Below are positions 12,988 to 14,214 of a DNA stretch of 14,214 nucleotides, in pieces. The stretch's first letter is position 1. Each line of letters begins with the position of its first letter. The position numbers and the translations under genes were made by a program. The notes beneath the pieces are model-generated. The model made no database searches and was not told where the DNA came from. It worked only from the letters and a program-made list of their open reading frames with translations. This DNA comes from Desulfotignum sp. (GTDB taxonomy: Bacteria; Desulfobacterota; Desulfobacteria; Desulfobacterales; Desulfobacteraceae): assembly GCA_021737445.1 (NCBI GenBank), contig JAIPDY010000069.1:1-14214 (forward strand), given 5' to 3'.

Positions 12988-14214
12988 ATGCCAGACATCA
13001 AAGCCAATGATAACAAGTTTACCGGTGATCAAGGGGTGACAAAGGATCCAGCAGAAGTTTCATTTCAACCCAGGGTTCTGGTGGTGGATGATGAGGAACG
13101 GATCCAGAAGGCCTGCCACCGGCTGCTTACCCAGGAAGGATGCAATGTGGCAGTGGCTGACAACGGCATCAAAGGGCTTAAAATGATCGATGATGCCCAT
13201 TTTGATATTGTGCTGCTGGATCTGATGATGCCGGGCATGTCCGGCATGGATGTACTCACCGGGATCAAATCCCGTCATCCGGATACGGTGATCATTGTCA
13301 TCACGGGGTATGCCACCCTGGAACACTCCATTGAAACCATGAAAAAAGGGGCGTTTGATTTTTTGTCAAAACCCTTTTCCCCCCAGGATCTTCGGGTGGT
13401 AATTTCCAAGGCGATCGAGTTTATCCGGACCTTACAGGATATTGCCAGTGAAAAATCGCGCATGCGGGTGATGGTCAATACCCTGAGGGAAGGGGTGCTG
13501 ACCACGGATCACCAGAAGCGCATCGTCCTTGCCAATCCGGCATTTTTAAAAATTATCGGATCCCGCACCCGCTCTGCCATCGGACGGCATGTCAACGAAA
13601 TCATTGAGAATCCGCAGATCCTTGATATGATTGATCAGGCCATTGCACAGCCTGCGGGCCAGTTTTCAGAAATAACCGATGAGATCAGCGTGGCTGCCGG
13701 AGACGGCAAAGAAGAGCGGATTATCGGCATCCGCTGCATTCCTTTCCGGGACCGGCTCAACCGGAACCTGGGGGCTGTGACGGTTTTTCATGATATCACC
13801 GCCTTGAAAAAAATGGACCAGCTCAAATCAGATTTTGTATCCATGGTGGCCCATGAGATCAAAAGCCCTTTGAATTCTGTTCTCATGCAGCTTAAGGTGG
13901 TTCTGGACGGGCTGGCAGGCGATCTGACCCAAAAGCAGACCCAGATGCTGCAAAGGAGTGCGGACAAGATTTCATCCCTGGCAGAACTGGCATCTGAACT
14001 GCTGGATCTGTCCAAAATTGAATCCGGACTCATCAATCAGGAGCGCGAGGAACTTAACCTGACACAATTGATCAAAAATCAGGTCGGATTTTACCGGGGT
14101 CAGGCAGATGCCAAATCTCTTCAGCTGACAAAAAAACCCTGCCCGGATGACCTGTTTGTAATGGGCAACCGCACCAACATCGAAGAGGTGCTGGCCAACC
14201 TGATCTCCAATGCG
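12988..14214 (+). CDS. Receiver-PAS-histidine kinase hybrid (partial, cut by window end)
   Basis: The first 409 residues of a two-component protein that continues past the window. After a polar N-terminus of about 28 residues comes a receiver domain (29-147) with Asp34/Asp35, phosphoacceptor Asp78 in VLLDLMMPG, Thr106 in VITGYAT and Lys128 in LSKPF. A PAS-type domain spans about 158-275 (LREGVLTTDHQKRIVLANPAF). A HisKA domain follows with H-box AHEIKSPL and phospho-acceptor His289, and the ATPase N-box begins (EEVLANLISNA) at the edge. A receiver placed before a kinase suggests that phosphorylation by the kinase at 11412 controls this second kinase. The start at 12988 has only a distant AGGA (12973-12976). 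It lies 52 nt after the kinase stop with no terminator between, so the two are probably co-transcribed. The true 3' end and any further domains are not visible. Confidence 0.93.
   Translation, partial: MPDIKANDNKFTGDQGVTKDPAEVSFQPRVLVVDDEERIQKACHRLLTQEGCNVAVADNGIKGLKMIDDAHFDIVLLDLMMPGMSGMDVLTGIKSRHPDTVIIVITGYATLEHSIETMKKGAFDFLSKPFSPQDLRVVISKAIEFIRTLQDIASEKSRMRVMVNTLREGVLTTDHQKRIVLANPAFLKIIGSRTRSAIGRHVNEIIENPQILDMIDQAIAQPAGQFSEITDEISVAAGDGKEERIIGIRCIPFRDRLNRNLGAVTVFHDITALKKMDQLKSDFVSMVAHEIKSPLNSVLMQLKVVLDGLAGDLTQKQTQMLQRSADKISSLAELASELLDLSKIESGLINQEREELNLTQLIKNQVGFYRGQADAKSLQLTKKPCPDDLFVMGNRTNIEEVLANLISNA

Overview
The window looks like chromosomal DNA of a strictly anaerobic Desulfobacterota bacterium, most likely a Desulfobacteraceae-type sulfate reducer that uses the Wood-Ljungdahl pathway. 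This placement rests on the MetF/HdrA/MvhD/MetV gene set, the PAS-rich two-component genes and the moderate GC content. No species can be named from the sequence alone. All genes I can support are on the + strand, and there is no rRNA, tRNA, CRISPR array or intact mobile element.

Layout. (1) 68-2470: an exported penicillin-acylase-family Ntn hydrolase. (2) 2570-3223: a CI/LexA-like repressor (HTH plus S24 peptidase), preceded by a 15-bp-period direct repeat. (3) 3314-3625: a small two-helix membrane protein of unknown function, whose 3' end lies inside a perfect 14-bp inverted repeat. (4) 3640-3866: an AT-rich regulatory gap with a good sigma-54-type promoter (GG-N10-GC), an overlapping sigma-70-like promoter and palindromic TGAAT half-sites. 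(5) 3867-9946: the core operon, made of a divergent MetF paralogue, a double-module HdrA, MvhD, MetV and a canonical MetF. (6) 9984-10370: a stand-alone receiver protein that reads as the last gene of that operon, followed by an intrinsic terminator at 10409-10466. (7) 10489-14214: a second, signalling operon with an ACT-domain-like protein, a PAS-PAS histidine kinase whose start overlaps it (ATGA), and a receiver-PAS-kinase hybrid cut by the window end.

How it fits together. The core operon is best read as a methylene-tetrahydrofolate reductase complex of the MetFV-HdrA-MvhD type. Electrons would enter through the MvhD [2Fe-2S] protein, pass through the flavins and iron-sulfur clusters of HdrA, and reach MetV/MetF, or run the other way during acetyl-CoA oxidation. 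HdrB and HdrC are absent from the operon, so it has no heterodisulfide reductase site. This makes MetFV the likely partner of HdrA and raises the question of flavin-based electron bifurcation with methylene-THF as one acceptor.

The most notable sequence-level details are the following. The HdrA is an internal duplication in which the first module has lost exactly the four ligands of one of its two ferredoxin-type clusters. The operon carries two different MetF paralogues. A stand-alone receiver sits in the metabolic operon, and the adjacent ACT/kinase operon begins only a few bases after the terminator with no visible Shine-Dalgarno sequence.
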